The translations under genes were made by a program, and so were the position numbers. Shown piece after piece: positions 7,706-14,496 of a DNA stretch of 33,093 nucleotides (position 1 is the first letter of the stretch; every line of letters begins with the position of its first letter). The stretch is taken from assembly GCA_021777355.1 (NCBI GenBank), contig JAJYDO010000028.1, positions 1 through 33,093 on the forward strand, written 5' to 3'. Below the pieces are notes generated by a model. It saw only the letters and a program-made list of their open reading frames with translations. It was not told the DNA's origin and ran no database searches. The DNA is from Actinomycetes bacterium (GTDB taxonomy: Bacteria > Actinomycetota > Acidimicrobiia > Acidimicrobiales > JABEUL01).

Positions 7706-7725
7706 ATATATCCTTCCAGATATAT
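7706..7725. promoter_or_regulatory. Candidate ArsR operator (7-6-7 palindrome)
   Basis: ATATATC (7706-7712) and GATATAT (7719-7725) form a perfect inverted repeat with a 6-bp spacer. It lies 8 bp upstream of the preferred ArsR start codon. Autorepression through this site is inferred from position and symmetry. Confidence 0.45.
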
Positions 7726-7734
7726 ACGTTTCAA

Positions 7735-8027
7735 GCAATATTCAAAGAAATTCTAAACTGGTCCGTTTCATAGATGCTGCAATGCCTGGTGAATGGAATA
7801 AACGCCTACATTCTTCCGGCCTAAAATCGCATTCTAGATCTTGGCCAAACTAGAACAATAGGTTCCCTGCTTGAATTTCCACGACTATTCCACCTGGCTT
7901 CAAGTCATGATGTTTTTTTCTTTTTGAGACTTTCAGTTCAAAATAAGAGCTTTGGGATCGGTTCGCAACTATCTCCTGGTATGACTAATGGGTCTCTCCC
8001 CCAGGGTCTTAAAACAGGTATTTAAAA
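7735..8027. other. Intergenic stretch without a recognisable gene
   Basis: Spacer between the divergent ArsR and 8096 genes. A minus-strand frame near 7860-7970 reads LKPGGIVVEIQAGN, but it has no start codon or ribosome-binding site and was not called. A short direct repeat, GGGTCT, occurs twice near 7990-8010. Confidence 0.4.
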
Positions 8028-8051
8028 TATATTATGTATTGACATAATATA
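8028..8051. promoter_or_regulatory. Perfect 10-4-10 palindrome over the -35 element (operator)
   Basis: TATATTATGT (8028-8037) and ACATAATATA (8042-8051) are exact reverse complements with a 4-bp centre. The TTGACA -35 hexamer of the downstream promoter lies inside it. A dimeric regulator bound here would block polymerase. The cognate regulator is not evident. Confidence 0.6.
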
Positions 8052-8067
8052 ACATGAAATATATTGT
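8039..8067 (+). promoter_or_regulatory. Promoter of the conserved hypothetical gene at 8096
   Basis: TTGACA (8039-8044, full consensus), a 17-bp spacer, then TATTGT (8062-8067). The predicted start is near 8074, giving a short leader with the GGAAAAGGAG ribosome-binding site before ATG 8096. Confidence 0.6.
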
Positions 8068-8095
8068 AATTAGCTCAGAGGAAAAGGAGTATTAA

Positions 8096-8752
8096 ATGAC
8101 TAGATCGAGTTCACTCAGGGTTTTAGACTTTGGCGAAAAATACAAGCTGGTGCGTTATGGAGACAATCCAATAGGTTCTATGGTGAGCCTGCCCTCGCAC
8201 ATGCGCATTGTCGCCTGGCTGGATCCTGCAATAGATGCAAAAGGTTTTGACACGAGGTCTCTTTACGTTGAGAGGTACTGGCTTCCGGTACTTGGACCAT
8301 CTGCTACTTGGCTTGTAAGGAAACTTTCGGAAGTTCTTACTCCAACTCGATCCGAAAGTGAAAGAGTAGTCGAGCTAAGCCATTTGGCTCACAGCATTGG
8401 ATTAGGCAGTCCAAGTGGACCAAAGTCTCCTTTTAAACGTGCTCTTGAGAGACTTGTAATATTTGGAGCGGCAAAACTGATGCCTGGCAATACTCTTGCC
8501 GTTAGAAAAAAACTGCCGCCTTTAAGCACAAGACAAGTGGCCCGACTTGGATATCCCCTGTCACAAGAGCATGCAAAAGACTTCCAATCCTATCTCCAAA
8601 CCAACCGACAGCCCCTTTCTTTGCGGGCTAGCGCATTGGCTAAGTGTCTATTAGAAACAGGAGACAGCTTCGACCAAGCCGAAAGACAACTTTTGCTTTG
8701 GGGATTTCATCCAAGTGTTGCCCATGAGGCATTAATGAATTGCATTTCTTAA
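8096..8752 (+). CDS. Conserved actinobacterial hypothetical protein
   Basis: A 218-residue soluble protein. The pattern HMRIVAWLDPAID..GFDTRSLYVERYWLPVLGPSATWL is one I associate with conserved hypothetical proteins of Actinobacteria. It is followed by a GLGSPSGPKSPFKRALERLVIFG segment that looks like a helix-turn-helix or winged-helix region (a guess). A C-terminal helical part with SLRASALAKCLLETGD completes it. There is no signal peptide or membrane segment. AAAAGGAG precedes the ATG. Its promoter overlaps a perfect palindrome, so it is probably tightly regulated. It stands alone, with no co-directional neighbour for kilobases. No function is assigned. Confidence 0.8.
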   Translation: MTRSSSLRVLDFGEKYKLVRYGDNPIGSMVSLPSHMRIVAWLDPAIDAKGFDTRSLYVERYWLPVLGPSATWLVRKLSEVLTPTRSESERVVELSHLAHSIGLGSPSGPKSPFKRALERLVIFGAAKLMPGNTLAVRKKLPPLSTRQVARLGYPLSQEHAKDFQSYLQTNRQPLSLRASALAKCLLETGDSFDQAERQLLLWGFHPSVAHEALMNCIS

Positions 8753-8827
8753 TCAAATCTAACTGTTACAGAAAAATACAATTTCACACATTGGACTCCT
8801 GTCAATTTTTTCATCTCTGATACTTTG

Positions 8828-9370
8828 TCACTTTGGCTTAATTGATTTGGTTTTCAGTGAGTTTCCATCTTGCCACCTCGCCAAAGTCCAGATCAGATCC
8901 GAAAGTCGATTTAAGTACGGGATTACTTGAGAGTCGGAAAGTGACGCCTTGACCGCCATTCGTTCGGCACGTCTTATTATTGTTCTGGCCAAATCAAGAA
9001 TTGCTCCTACCTGAGTCTCGCCGGGAACTACAAACTCCTTAGGCATTTCAAATCGCTCGCTAAAATCATCAATAAGTTTTTCAAGTTTCAATACCATCTC
9101 GGGAGTCACTTCATCCGACCCCGGGGTTTTAGGCTTTTTTGCACTCGGCACAGTTGCAACATCTGCCATTAATATCCAAAGATCCCTTTCAAGATCTATC
9201 AGGAGTTCGTTTAATTCTGAGCTTTCAGTCATGGCTCTGGCCAGTCCTAACATCGCTTGGGCTTCATCAATATCACCATTGCATTCGATTCGCGGACTTG
9301 CTTTAGACACCCTCGACCCCCGGTAAAGGGACGTTTTCCCAGTATCTCCCTTTTTGGTGTAGACCTTCAT
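8828..9370 (-). CDS. pduO: PduO-type ATP:cob(I)alamin adenosyltransferase
   Basis: A 180-residue enzyme that transfers the adenosyl group of ATP to cob(I)alamin to make adenosylcobalamin. Hallmarks are the N-terminal VYTKKGDTGKTSLYRG ATP-binding loop, NGDIDEAQAMLGLAR, LERDLWILMADVA, the signature LARTIIRRAERMAV, and the C-terminal helix YLNRLSDLIWTLAR. Length is normal for the family. It converges with the 8096 gene, and no other cobalamin genes lie nearby, so it likely serves a distant B12-dependent enzyme. The ATG has no Shine-Dalgarno. A 6-5-6 inverted repeat lies just upstream (9392-9408). Confidence 0.92.
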   Translation of the reverse strand: MKVYTKKGDTGKTSLYRGSRVSKASPRIECNGDIDEAQAMLGLARAMTESSELNELLIDLERDLWILMADVATVPSAKKPKTPGSDEVTPEMVLKLEKLIDDFSERFEMPKEFVVPGETQVGAILDLARTIIRRAERMAVKASLSDSQVIPYLNRLSDLIWTLARWQDGNSLKTKSIKPK

Positions 9371-9391
9371 ATATTAAGTGTTGCACTTTTT

Positions 9392-9408
9392 CAAACTGTA
9401 AAGAACAG
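9392..9408. promoter_or_regulatory. Inverted repeat upstream of the adenosyltransferase gene
   Basis: AACTGT (9392-9397) and ACAGTT (9403-9408) with a 5-bp centre, 21 bp upstream of the start codon. It may be an operator. The short arms could also arise by chance. No cobalamin riboswitch was recognised here. Confidence 0.3.
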
Positions 9409-9629
9409 TTCCACAACTCCACCACTCTACGTGGCCTTAGAGAAAGTGAGTTAATTAATAATACCAGTTAGTTCCAGATTCGAAATAATTTATAGCTTTT
9501 AAGCTGCTGGTTTATTGGCACTTTAAAAATAAGTTACTCATGGTAACCACGAAGGGTAGTTTACTATTGACTGACATGGCAGTAAATGTTTAACTCGACT
9601 GGATTGTTTCAACTACCAAAAGGAGACCT

Positions 9630-11198
9630 ATGAAATTTAATTTGTCATCATTCCTACGACTTCTGCCATTAGCGCGCATGAAGTTTATTCGGACATTGAA
9701 AGTTACAGGTGCACTTCTGCTTGTCGGCGCATTAGGAACCGCATGTGCCGCCACGCAAGGAGTAAGCGTCCCGGGATCCATTCCTCCTAAAACCGTGGCA
9801 ATTCCCTCCGGTTCACAGATTGGCACGGGAATTGTCCCAATGTCGTGTCAATTGCCGATACTTGGGAATACAACCTTCATTGTCTCAGGCACCGGTGCAG
9901 TTACTACTGCGCTTGGTCCAAACCAACAGTTTTACTTGACTGATGTTAGAGGTTCTCTAGAGGTTCCAAGTGCATTCATGTCGTTGGCCTCCTTGGTTGG
10001 AGCTACTACGGTTTCTGCATCCGTGACCACACTAAACATAGATGCCACGAATGCGACTCCGGCAGTTCTAAACGCTGCGGCCACGCCGATTACTATTACC
10101 AACATTCCAGTTGTTAATAATCAATCCGAGACAGTTACTGCACCTCCAAATGGATCGCTCAATATCGGACCATTCACCGCAGGAACATCAGGATTAGCCT
10201 CGCTTTCCATTGGAAATGTCGCGGTGACAATCACCCTTTTGAACTCAAGTGGAGCGACGGTTTTATTTCCTTTGACAATAACGTGTTCTGCGCCATCTCC
10301 GACTGTCGTGCTTGTCGGCCTTACGATTAATTCGAGTCTGCCGTCAACTCCACCTTCAGAGATAACCGGAGTTAACGCAACAGCATTTACAGTTCCAGTT
10401 GGTTATGTCGAGGGAAGCCTCAATGCCCCACTCTCGTGCAATGTAAGTGGAATAGGGACTGTCACTTTAAACGGAACACTGACTGCCGAGCTTCCGGCTT
10501 ATTTGCCAGCAGGCCAGCCTTTCTACTTCCAAGATGCAAGCGGATCGTTGGTTATTCCAAAGTTTGATATCGACTATCTAATCTTAGAGAATCCGACAGC
10601 CGTAGCAATGAAGGGTTCGATAACTGACTTGGAATTAAATTCGGTAAATGCGACACCTGCAAATTTCAACGTGGCTTCACCGGCACTCCCTATTGCAACG
10701 ACGCCTATTTCAGGTTCACAAGGCGCCACAATAGATATTCCTTCATCGGGAACACTCCAAGTTGGACCGCTGACTGCTAGCACAAGCGGCTACACCACAA
10801 TTACCTGGGGAACCTCAGGTGGTTCAATTGAACTTTTGGATGCGCAAGGCAACCAAGTTGGCCCCACAATCAATGTAAGTTGTGCGCCACCGGTTGGACC
10901 AATAACGGTGCTCGACGAGCCCATCACCACAGGGGCAATCCCTCAAGTGAGCTCTGTAAGCCCTACAAGTGGTCCGGTAGCTGGAGGGACCCAGATCACA
11001 ATTACAGGTTCTGGCTTCACGGGAGCAGTGGCCGTCAACATTGGAAATGGCCAGGCAACTTACGTCATAAATTCCGATACCCAGATCACGGCTACAGTGC
11101 CTGCTGGCGACGGAGACGGAGTCAATAACATTACAGTCTTGGGACCAAACGGACCAAGCGTACTTGGCTCCAATGCAACTTATACCTACACTGGATAA
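9630..11198 (+). CDS. Secreted protein with two homologous beta domains and a C-terminal IPT/TIG domain
   Basis: A 522-residue exported protein. The N terminus has a basic region, a hydrophobic core (GALLLVGALG) and a Cys (TAC) that might be a weak lipobox. Two internally homologous domains of about 150-170 residues follow. Each begins with a SC motif (PMSCQLP; PLSCNVS), contains a FYxxDxxGSLxxP strand and a DATNATP/NSVNATP motif, and ends with TITCSAP/NVSCAPP, so each may hold a disulfide. They resemble repeat domains of actinobacterial secreted proteins. Residues from about 435 form an IPT/TIG immunoglobulin-like domain (VSSVSPTSGPVAGGTQITITG, shown here in part). AAAAGGAG supports ATG 9630 over ATG 9678. 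It is probably a surface or adhesin-like protein. A bidirectional terminator follows. Confidence 0.85.
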   Translation: MKFNLSSFLRLLPLARMKFIRTLKVTGALLLVGALGTACAATQGVSVPGSIPPKTVAIPSGSQIGTGIVPMSCQLPILGNTTFIVSGTGAVTTALGPNQQFYLTDVRGSLEVPSAFMSLASLVGATTVSASVTTLNIDATNATPAVLNAAATPITITNIPVVNNQSETVTAPPNGSLNIGPFTAGTSGLASLSIGNVAVTITLLNSSGATVLFPLTITCSAPSPTVVLVGLTINSSLPSTPPSEITGVNATAFTVPVGYVEGSLNAPLSCNVSGIGTVTLNGTLTAELPAYLPAGQPFYFQDASGSLVIPKFDIDYLILENPTAVAMKGSITDLELNSVNATPANFNVASPALPIATTPISGSQGATIDIPSSGTLQVGPLTASTSGYTTITWGTSGGSIELLDAQGNQVGPTINVSCAPPVGPITVLDEPITTGAIPQVSSVSPTSGPVAGGTQITITGSGFTGAVAVNIGNGQATYVINSDTQITATVPAGDGDGVNNITVLGPNGPSVLGSNATYTYTG

Positions 11199-11207
11199 TT
11201 GAGCCAA

Positions 11208-11241
11208 AAGCATGAGGGTCGATTAATCGACCCTCATGCTT
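11208..11241. terminator. Bidirectional terminator, 34-bp perfect palindrome
   Basis: AAGCATGAGGGTCGAT and its exact reverse complement flank a TA centre. A further GCC/GGC pairing is possible outside a small bulge. It sits between two convergent genes with stops at 11198 and 11257. T-runs are short, but the 16-bp stem flanked by AAAA should act in both directions. Confidence 0.8.
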
Positions 11242-11256
11242 GGCCGACAAGTTTAT

Positions 11257-12189
11257 TTAACCGGATCCATTTGAGTTGGCAATTGTTCCAATTAAAAAAA
11301 GTATCCCTAGAGCTACCCCAATAGACCCTAGAACAATCCCTGCAATTGCAAATCCGCGCCCTCTCATCGGCATATTTGCCAACTGACTGCGCTTAATTTG
11401 AAGCAAAGAAATTATCCCGCCTACAAGACCTATCGCAGGAACAATGGCGAAAATTGGAAAAGTAAGTATTCCGATGATGCCGGCAATGAAAGACACAATG
11501 CTTAACGAGTTCGTCTGACCTTGATTGTAAATGGCAGGCGGATGCATGCCAGGATGCATATATGGATTTACCCCAGGATACATGTATGGATTTGCTCCCG
11601 GATACATAGGCGGCATTGCTCCAGGAAACTGCGCGGGAGGGGGCATCCTGTTGTATGGAACTCCCGGATGCATATATGGGTTGGGTATCTGATACGCAGG
11701 AGGTGGATAACCAAACCCGGGAGGTGGTGGAGACGGGGGTGCGCCTTGAGGGTACACACTCGCAGGTTGTGGAATATGAGGCTGGATTGGCGGAGACTGC
11801 CCGCTGCCTAAGTTATTAGGGGGTAAAGAAACCGAATCCGTTTTTTCACCGGCTTGCCCAACTGGCTGAGGCATTTGGCTCGGATTAGGAGTCATCCAGT
11901 TGCCAGGCTGAATAGGCGGCGGGGCAAAATTGCCCGCCTGAGTAGCGAAAGCATCCGGCCTTGCGCCGTAGTTGGGAAATCCTAAGCTTGAACCTTGTTT
12001 AGCCGCTGCTTCCCAGTTTGAGAACTGGGCGGCGGCACTTTGCCATCCTTCCGGACTTTTGGGAAACACTACAATCGGAGCATTGTTGGCGTCATCAGCG
12101 TCTATCGACCAAATACCATAATTTACCGAATTGTACCCTAGAGCATATGCAGTGCCCTTTTGTGTGAAATATACGCCTTTTGGAGCCAC
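11257..12189 (-). CDS. Proline-rich DUF4190-type membrane protein with N-terminal YGIW module
   Basis: A 310-residue protein. Residues about 10-65 form a compact tryptophan-containing module: YALGYNSVNYGIW, AD, a Phe-Pro stretch, then PEGWQSAAAQFSNWEAAAK. The same pattern opens the protein at 18400-19167. A long Pro/Met/Tyr-rich linker with repeated NPYMYPG/NPYMHPG units follows. The C-terminal ~90 residues resemble DUF4190: two membrane helices (SIVSFIAGIIGILTF and GFAIAGIVLGSIGVALGILF) around a short loop with RSQL. The linker and module are likely cytoplasmic. The GTG start has no Shine-Dalgarno but has TAGATT 6 nt upstream, consistent with a leaderless transcript. Function is unknown. Confidence 0.85.
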   Translation of the reverse strand: MAPKGVYFTQKGTAYALGYNSVNYGIWSIDADDANNAPIVVFPKSPEGWQSAAAQFSNWEAAAKQGSSLGFPNYGARPDAFATQAGNFAPPPIQPGNWMTPNPSQMPQPVGQAGEKTDSVSLPPNNLGSGQSPPIQPHIPQPASVYPQGAPPSPPPPGFGYPPPAYQIPNPYMHPGVPYNRMPPPAQFPGAMPPMYPGANPYMYPGVNPYMHPGMHPPAIYNQGQTNSLSIVSFIAGIIGILTFPIFAIVPAIGLVGGIISLLQIKRSQLANMPMRGRGFAIAGIVLGSIGVALGILFLIGTIANSNGSG

Positions 12190-12195
12190 ATATCT

Positions 12196-12201
12196 AATCT
12201 A
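12196..12201 (-). promoter_or_regulatory. Candidate -10 element of leaderless DUF4190 gene
   Basis: TAGATT on the minus strand ends 6 nt before the GTG at 12189. This spacing places the transcription start on the start codon. No clear -35 element was found. Confidence 0.4.
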
Positions 12202-12244
12202 CATTGAATTTCAATGCTCATGCATACACCAAGAGCTAAGTAAT

Positions 12245-13024
12245 CTACATTTTTCTCTTGGCCGAAAGTTGTGTTTGTATCCTCTCATCTCTGTATGAGC
12301 GCATTTCAATGTCTCTTGACCCAAGCGAATCTAGCGGGCCCACGGCTAATTCCAGAATTAGGTCGGCAAATTCAGGATTTCTCGCCAAAACAGGACCATG
12401 GAGGTAAGTGCCGATTACTTTTTTCGAAATTGCTCCGTCAACTAATTTCCCATGGAAAGCAACACCGTTTCCGATACCCAAGATAACTTCGCCTAAGTGG
12501 CGAGCCCCCAGGCCGATTGAAGTGATCCCCGCATGGTTCTCATAGCCTGTCAAAAATGTAAGTCGATTAGACAAATCTTTATCTATTGCAGCTTCAAACG
12601 AACTTGAAATGTCGTCAATTCTTAAAAGAATTTCCCCTACAGCTCTTTCCTTATTTGATCTAAATGTATCAACATCAAGCAGGCCAAGGCCCTCTTGGAC
12701 TTCGTCATTTGCCACAAAGGTTTTCCCAAGTATTTGAAATCCTGCACATACACCAAAAATCACCGCTCCTCTTTGTTTTTCACTTTCAAGCACTCCTGTA
12801 TCTTTCAACAGTTCATTGGCTTTAACCTGCGGGGCGTCCTCTCCTCCTCCAAGGCAGTAGATGTCGCACCCCGATGGGATCTTGTCTCTCGAGCTGACCG
12901 AGAGAACTTTGGCATCAAATGAACGCCACTGTAGCCGCTTTTGAAGGATCTGCGCGTTTCCTCCATCTCCGTAAGTGCCTAACAAATCCGGGAATATGTC
13001 GACTATCGTTATGGAAGTTTTCAT
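12245..13024 (-). CDS. gatD: Lipid II isoglutaminyl synthase, glutaminase subunit GatD
   Basis: A 259-residue class I glutamine amidotransferase. It releases ammonia from glutamine for MurT, which amidates the D-glutamate of the lipid II stem peptide. Visible motifs are the N-terminal IVDIFPDLLGTYGDGGN, the oxyanion region CLGGGED, the nucleophile in GVCAGFQILG (C93), GYENHAG, and the catalytic His in GTYLHGP (H208). This lineage of CobB/CobQ-like amidotransferases is separated from true cobyric acid synthases by its short length and its pairing with murT. Its ATG overlaps the murT stop by 4 nt (ATGA), indicating coupled translation at equal stoichiometry. Confidence 0.95.
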   Translation of the reverse strand: MKTSITIVDIFPDLLGTYGDGGNAQILQKRLQWRSFDAKVLSVSSRDKIPSGCDIYCLGGGEDAPQVKANELLKDTGVLESEKQRGAVIFGVCAGFQILGKTFVANDEVQEGLGLLDVDTFRSNKERAVGEILLRIDDISSSFEAAIDKDLSNRLTFLTGYENHAGITSIGLGARHLGEVILGIGNGVAFHGKLVDGAISKKVIGTYLHGPVLARNPEFADLILELAVGPLDSLGSRDIEMRSYRDERIQTQLSAKRKM

Positions 13025-14298
13025 CGCATCTTCTTTACTATTTTTCTTAAGCCTTGGAAAGCGGTGTAATTAGCGATTACGTCAATAGGTCTGTTTTTGT
13101 CGAGATTTAATTTAGCTGCTTGAGCCTGAGCGATTCTTAAGGCATCTGTCGCTTTGTGGATAGTTACGTGGTCAATTTCCAAGTAGGACAGTCGAACCCC
13201 AAGATCGCGTGCTCGCTCCCCTGTCACTACGGCGAATGCTCCCTTTAAAACTCCAAAATCCACGTCCCATAACCATGAAGGATCACGCCCGTCAACCTCT
13301 CTTGCATTAATAGCAAGCACGACAACGTTATTTTTATTTACTACAGACAAAGCTTCAAGCCAGCCTGCCGGATTTTTCGCCAACAAGAGCCGCAAGGGAA
13401 AATTATTGTGATTAAATTCAACTGTCTCATATCGGCCTCCGACACTCTTAACGTTTTTGATTGCCCTAAGCGCTTCGGCAAGTGGAACTCCCATGACTGA
13501 TGCAGCAACTGCGCCAAATGCTGCGTTTGATCTGTTAAAGCTTCCGGGAAGCTTCGTCTCAATGTGCCATTTTTCACCCTCTCTTGAAACTAAAATTGAG
13601 CCGTCGACTCCACTTAGTTCGAAGTCAGGTTTCATTCTCTTTAGATTGCATCCTGAACAGGCCCAACCGTCAGCGCTGTTTTCAATCAACTCGCCACAGT
13701 TCGGACATGACTTAGAATCCAAAGTCCAATTCTGTCCCCCTGCAACATAGATTGCTCTTTTGGCATCGATAGCCGACCATGAAACCAAAGGGTCATCTGC
13801 ATTTACTATATATGTAACTTCGGGATTTAGACTTACCGCATCCTTCCATTTTTTGGCTATCTTCCTCACCTCATTTGAGCGGTCCAATTGGTCTCTTGTT
13901 AAATTGAGCATCAAGACACATTTTGGTTTCAGATTCTCAATCATCATAGGCAGCCAAGATTCATCAACTTCAAGTGCAGCCACATCAACTCCCTTGGCCA
14001 AGCTCAAGGCATGAGCAATCCCGCTCGCCATATTGGCCCCGCCTGAATTCGAAGCAACACTGGGGTACTTTGATGCGAGCGCGCATGCTAAAAATCGATT
14101 AGTGGTCGTCTTTCCGTTGGTTGCAGAAACCAGCGCAATGGATCTTCCCATAGAGACCTTCGAAAGGAGATCTGGGTCCACCTTTAAAGCAACCGCACCT
14201 CCAATTGTCTCTCCTGCTCCAAATCCACCCACTTTGGACAAAAAAGAGGCTAAATGCCCAGTGGCATTTGCAAGCGAGGCTCTTGAAGGGTAATCCAC
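13021..14298 (-). CDS. murT: Lipid II isoglutaminyl synthase, Mur-ligase-like subunit MurT
   Basis: A 425-residue Mur ligase homologue that activates and amidates D-glutamate in peptidoglycan precursors with ammonia from GatD. The ATP loop is ATNGKTTT (59-66). Mur-type LEVDESW and NLTRDQLDR motifs follow. A four-cysteine ribbon (C198, C201, C214, C217), characteristic of MurT, is inserted in the middle domain. The C-terminal domain carries RDPSWLWDVDF (339-348), which includes the Asp expected to take part in catalysis. Length is normal. The start is GTG with no Shine-Dalgarno; TAAAGT lies 6 nt upstream, suggesting a leaderless transcript starting downstream of the 6C RNA terminator. Confidence 0.96.
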   Translation of the reverse strand: MDYPSRASLANATGHLASFLSKVGGFGAGETIGGAVALKVDPDLLSKVSMGRSIALVSATNGKTTTNRFLACALASKYPSVASNSGGANMASGIAHALSLAKGVDVAALEVDESWLPMMIENLKPKCVLMLNLTRDQLDRSNEVRKIAKKWKDAVSLNPEVTYIVNADDPLVSWSAIDAKRAIYVAGGQNWTLDSKSCPNCGELIENSADGWACSGCNLKRMKPDFELSGVDGSILVSREGEKWHIETKLPGSFNRSNAAFGAVAASVMGVPLAEALRAIKNVKSVGGRYETVEFNHNNFPLRLLLAKNPAGWLEALSVVNKNNVVVLAINAREVDGRDPSWLWDVDFGVLKGAFAVVTGERARDLGVRLSYLEIDHVTIHKATDALRIAQAQAAKLNLDKNRPIDVIANYTAFQGLRKIVKKMR

Positions 14299-14304
14299 AC
14301 TTGA

Positions 14305-14310
14305 ACTTTA
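14305..14310 (-). promoter_or_regulatory. Candidate -10 element of leaderless murT
   Basis: TAAAGT on the minus strand ends 6 nt before the GTG at 14298. It lies downstream of the 6C RNA terminator, so murT could be transcribed independently of the small RNA. No good -35 was seen. Confidence 0.4.
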
Positions 14311-14333
14311 GTGATTTTTGGCGATATGGTGCG

Positions 14334-14426
14334 AAAAAGGGGCCGGTGGGGGGAAACCGGCCCCTAGGGTTGACCAACTCGGGCACCGGAGGGGGGATCC
14401 GAAACGTGCCTCCAAGTTATATGGTC
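14334..14426 (-). ncRNA. 6C RNA (actinobacterial small RNA with two C-rich hairpin loops)
   Basis: On the minus strand two stem-loops each expose a run of exactly six C. Hairpin 1 pairs GGCAC (14406-14410) with GTGCC (14382-14386) and CGGA with TCCG, with a 4-nt bulge and the loop TCCCCCC (14391-14397). Hairpin 2 pairs GGGGCCGGT (14356-14364) with ACCGGCCCC (14339-14347) around the loop TTCCCCCC. A TTTTT run follows (14334-14338), so it doubles as the intrinsic terminator. Two C6 loops, the second being the terminator, define the 6C RNA family of Actinobacteria (B11 in mycobacteria), which is thought to pair with G-rich sites around ribosome-binding sites. The 5' end is estimated from the promoter. 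The locus is strikingly GC-rich against its surroundings. Confidence 0.88.
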
Positions 14427-14432
14427 GTATAT

Positions 14433-14461
14433 ATTCTGTACTGAACTGACTTATCAGTCAA
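14433..14461 (-). promoter_or_regulatory. Promoter of the 6C RNA
   Basis: On the minus strand TTGACT (14456-14461) is followed after 17 bp by CAGAAT (14433-14438). The start would be near 14426, giving an RNA of about 93-97 nt. A LysR-type T-N11-A palindrome abuts the -35 side. Confidence 0.5.
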
Positions 14462-14464
14462 ACA

Positions 14465-14479
14465 GTTATAGCCGATAAC
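14465..14479. promoter_or_regulatory. Candidate LysR-type regulator binding site (T-N11-A palindrome)
   Basis: GTTAT (14465-14469) and ATAAC (14475-14479) form an inverted repeat with a 5-bp centre. The T at 14466 and the A at 14478 fit the T-N11-A rule of LysR-family boxes. It lies 18 bp before the LysR-type gene and about 46 bp upstream of the inferred 6C RNA start. Confidence 0.5.
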
Positions 14480-14496
14480 GGGTATCATATTATTTG

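Noticed and set aside
7846-7980. Minus-strand frame reading LKPGGIVVEIQAGN, like part of a methyltransferase
   Set aside because: Only about 45 codons, no start codon or ribosome-binding site, and no further motif in adjacent frames.
9371-9629. Possible cobalamin riboswitch next to the adenosyltransferase gene
   Set aside because: No B12-box-like sequence was seen, and the upstream spacer shows only a short inverted repeat.
14339-14410. GC-rich structured segment considered as tRNA, SRP RNA or a riboswitch
   Set aside because: There is no T-loop GTTC, no SRP GGAAG/GCAG motif and no known aptamer core. The two C6 loops fit 6C RNA instead.
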